A model generated the notes under the pieces. The model did not search any database and was not told the origin of the DNA. It saw nothing but the letters and a program-made list of their open reading frames with translations. A program made the position numbers and the translations under genes. From Tsukamurella paurometabola (GTDB taxonomy: Bacteria; Actinomycetota; Actinomycetes; Mycobacteriales; Mycobacteriaceae), in contig NZ_LR131273.1 in the NCBI RefSeq assembly GCF_900631615.1, positions 868,001 to 932,000 on the forward strand: a stretch of DNA of 64,000 nucleotides, given 5' to 3'. Positions 63,226 to 64,000 of this stretch are shown here, in pieces (within the stretch, counting starts at the first letter, position 1; each line of letters starts with the position of its first letter).

Positions 63226-64000
63226 ATGCCCGCCGTCACAGCAGACACCTTGACCCTGCCCCGCATCACCGCGGCGGCACCGTCGGACACGCAGCGCCCC
63301 GTCCGGAAGATCACCACCGGCCCCCGCGGCCACGAGGGCGAGGGCTTCCCCGTCGTGCGCGCGTTCGCCGGCGTCCACCCGCGCGACCTCGACCCCTTCA
63401 TCCACATGGACCAGATGGGCGAGGTCGAGTACGAGCCGGGCGAGCCGAAGGGCACCAACTGGCACCCGCACCGCGGTTTCGAGACCGTGACCTACATGAT
63501 CGACGGGCTGTTCCAGCATCAGGACAGCCACGGCGGCGGCGGTCTCATCACCGACGGGGCGACCCAGTGGATGACCGCCGGCTCCGGCATCCTGCACATC
63601 GAGACCCCGCCCGCGGAGCTCGTCGAATCGGGCGGCACCTTCCACGGCATCCAGCTGTGGGTGAACCTGCCGAAGTCGGAGAAGTTCACCACGCCCGCCT
63701 ACCAGAACCTCGAGGGCGGGCAGACCACGCTCGTCACCACCCCCGACGGCGGCGCGCTGATCCGCATCGTCGCGGGCGAGGTCGACGGGCACGCCGGCCC
63801 CGGATCCACCCGCACGCCGATCAACTTCGTGCACGCCACCATCGCGCCCGGCGCCGAGGCCTCGCTGCCGTGGAACCGCGACTTCAACGCGCTGGTCTAC
63901 GTGCTCAGCGGCAAGGGCACCGTCGGCCCCGTGGGGCACCCGATCCACCAGGGCCAGCTCGCGCAGCTCGGCCCCGGCGACCGGATCACCGTGGCCGCCG
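63226..64000 (+). CDS. Pirin-family protein, C-terminal end outside the window
   Basis: The first 258 codons of a pirin; the frame is open to the right edge. The cupin metal site is visible: NWHPHRGFETVTYMIDG gives two histidines and ILHIETPPAEL the third His and a Glu, as in pirins with quercetinase-like activity. A second cupin domain begins near VHATIAPGAEASLPW. ATG 63226 follows GAGGAGG by six bases. Confidence 0.92.
   Translation, partial: MPAVTADTLTLPRITAAAPSDTQRPVRKITTGPRGHEGEGFPVVRAFAGVHPRDLDPFIHMDQMGEVEYEPGEPKGTNWHPHRGFETVTYMIDGLFQHQDSHGGGGLITDGATQWMTAGSGILHIETPPAELVESGGTFHGIQLWVNLPKSEKFTTPAYQNLEGGQTTLVTTPDGGALIRIVAGEVDGHAGPGSTRTPINFVHATIAPGAEASLPWNRDFNALVYVLSGKGTVGPVGHPIHQGQLAQLGPGDRITVAA

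Overview
The window is a stretch of very GC-rich actinobacterial chromosome (by eye about 70% G+C, strong G/C preference at third codon positions, many GTG starts, ATGA/GTGA overlaps). It carries senX3-regX3, the mycothiol glycosyltransferase mshA, a hemA-hemC-cobA/hemD-hemB operon, an MMPL transporter, a likely F420-dependent LLM oxidoreductase and the 33-residue ribosomal protein bS22. From about 14.5 to 36.7 kb the gene order mirrors Mycobacterium tuberculosis Rv0513 down to Rv0489 (recalled, not searched). This points to the Mycobacteriales, most likely Tsukamurella or a near relative; the genus is inference.

Left part (1-14.5 kb): tail of a carboxylesterase; a Tat-exported PhoD phosphatase with a PHO-box-like site in front; a MocR regulator diverging from a PNPOx-like flavoprotein; an acyl-CoA oxidase; a methionine uptake operon (metN-metI-metQ); an MMPL exporter with its TetR repressor and a double operator; a CYTH protein; a copper chaperone behind a CsoR-type operator; a Nudix hydrolase; and a frame-broken DUF559-type nuclease gene bracketed by two inverted 71-bp palindromic elements.

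Core syntenic part (14.5-36.7 kb): the haem operon with two trailing membrane-protein genes; a glutaredoxin-like protein; a HAD phosphatase; a membrane coiled-coil protein; an acyltransferase and an SDR protein; bS22; a small HTH protein; proC; a thioesterase; a sugar-phosphate isomerase-like protein; a proline-rich membrane protein; a Ppx/GppA phosphatase; a cysteine-rich protein; an unusual protein with a C1q-like C-terminus; regX3-senX3; a small acetyltransferase; and phosphoglycerate mutase.

Accessory part (36.8-60.3 kb): about 23.5 kb lying between gpm1 and the YbjN-mshA pair, which are nearly adjacent in M. tuberculosis. It is built from small regulator/effector modules: a pair of membrane sensor-like proteins, TetR/methyltransferase, ctaD, LysR/MFS, MerR/aldo-keto reductase, a glyoxalase-ArsR-SRPBCC operon, TetR/DHA2 exporter, nagB and a second DHA2 exporter, plus a frame-broken DUF222-HNH gene. 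Several modules have clear palindromic operators. The right end holds YbjN, mshA, an alpha/beta hydrolase and a pirin that runs off the edge.

No tRNA, rRNA, CRISPR array, IS element, phage gene or replication origin was seen. No gene-free stretch exceeds 300 bp; the longest gaps are about 206 bp (before hemA), 173 bp (13402-13574 and 63053-63225), 170 bp (30229-30398) and 161 bp (25815-25975). A short DNA word, CCGACGGTGC (either strand), recurs far more often than composition predicts.
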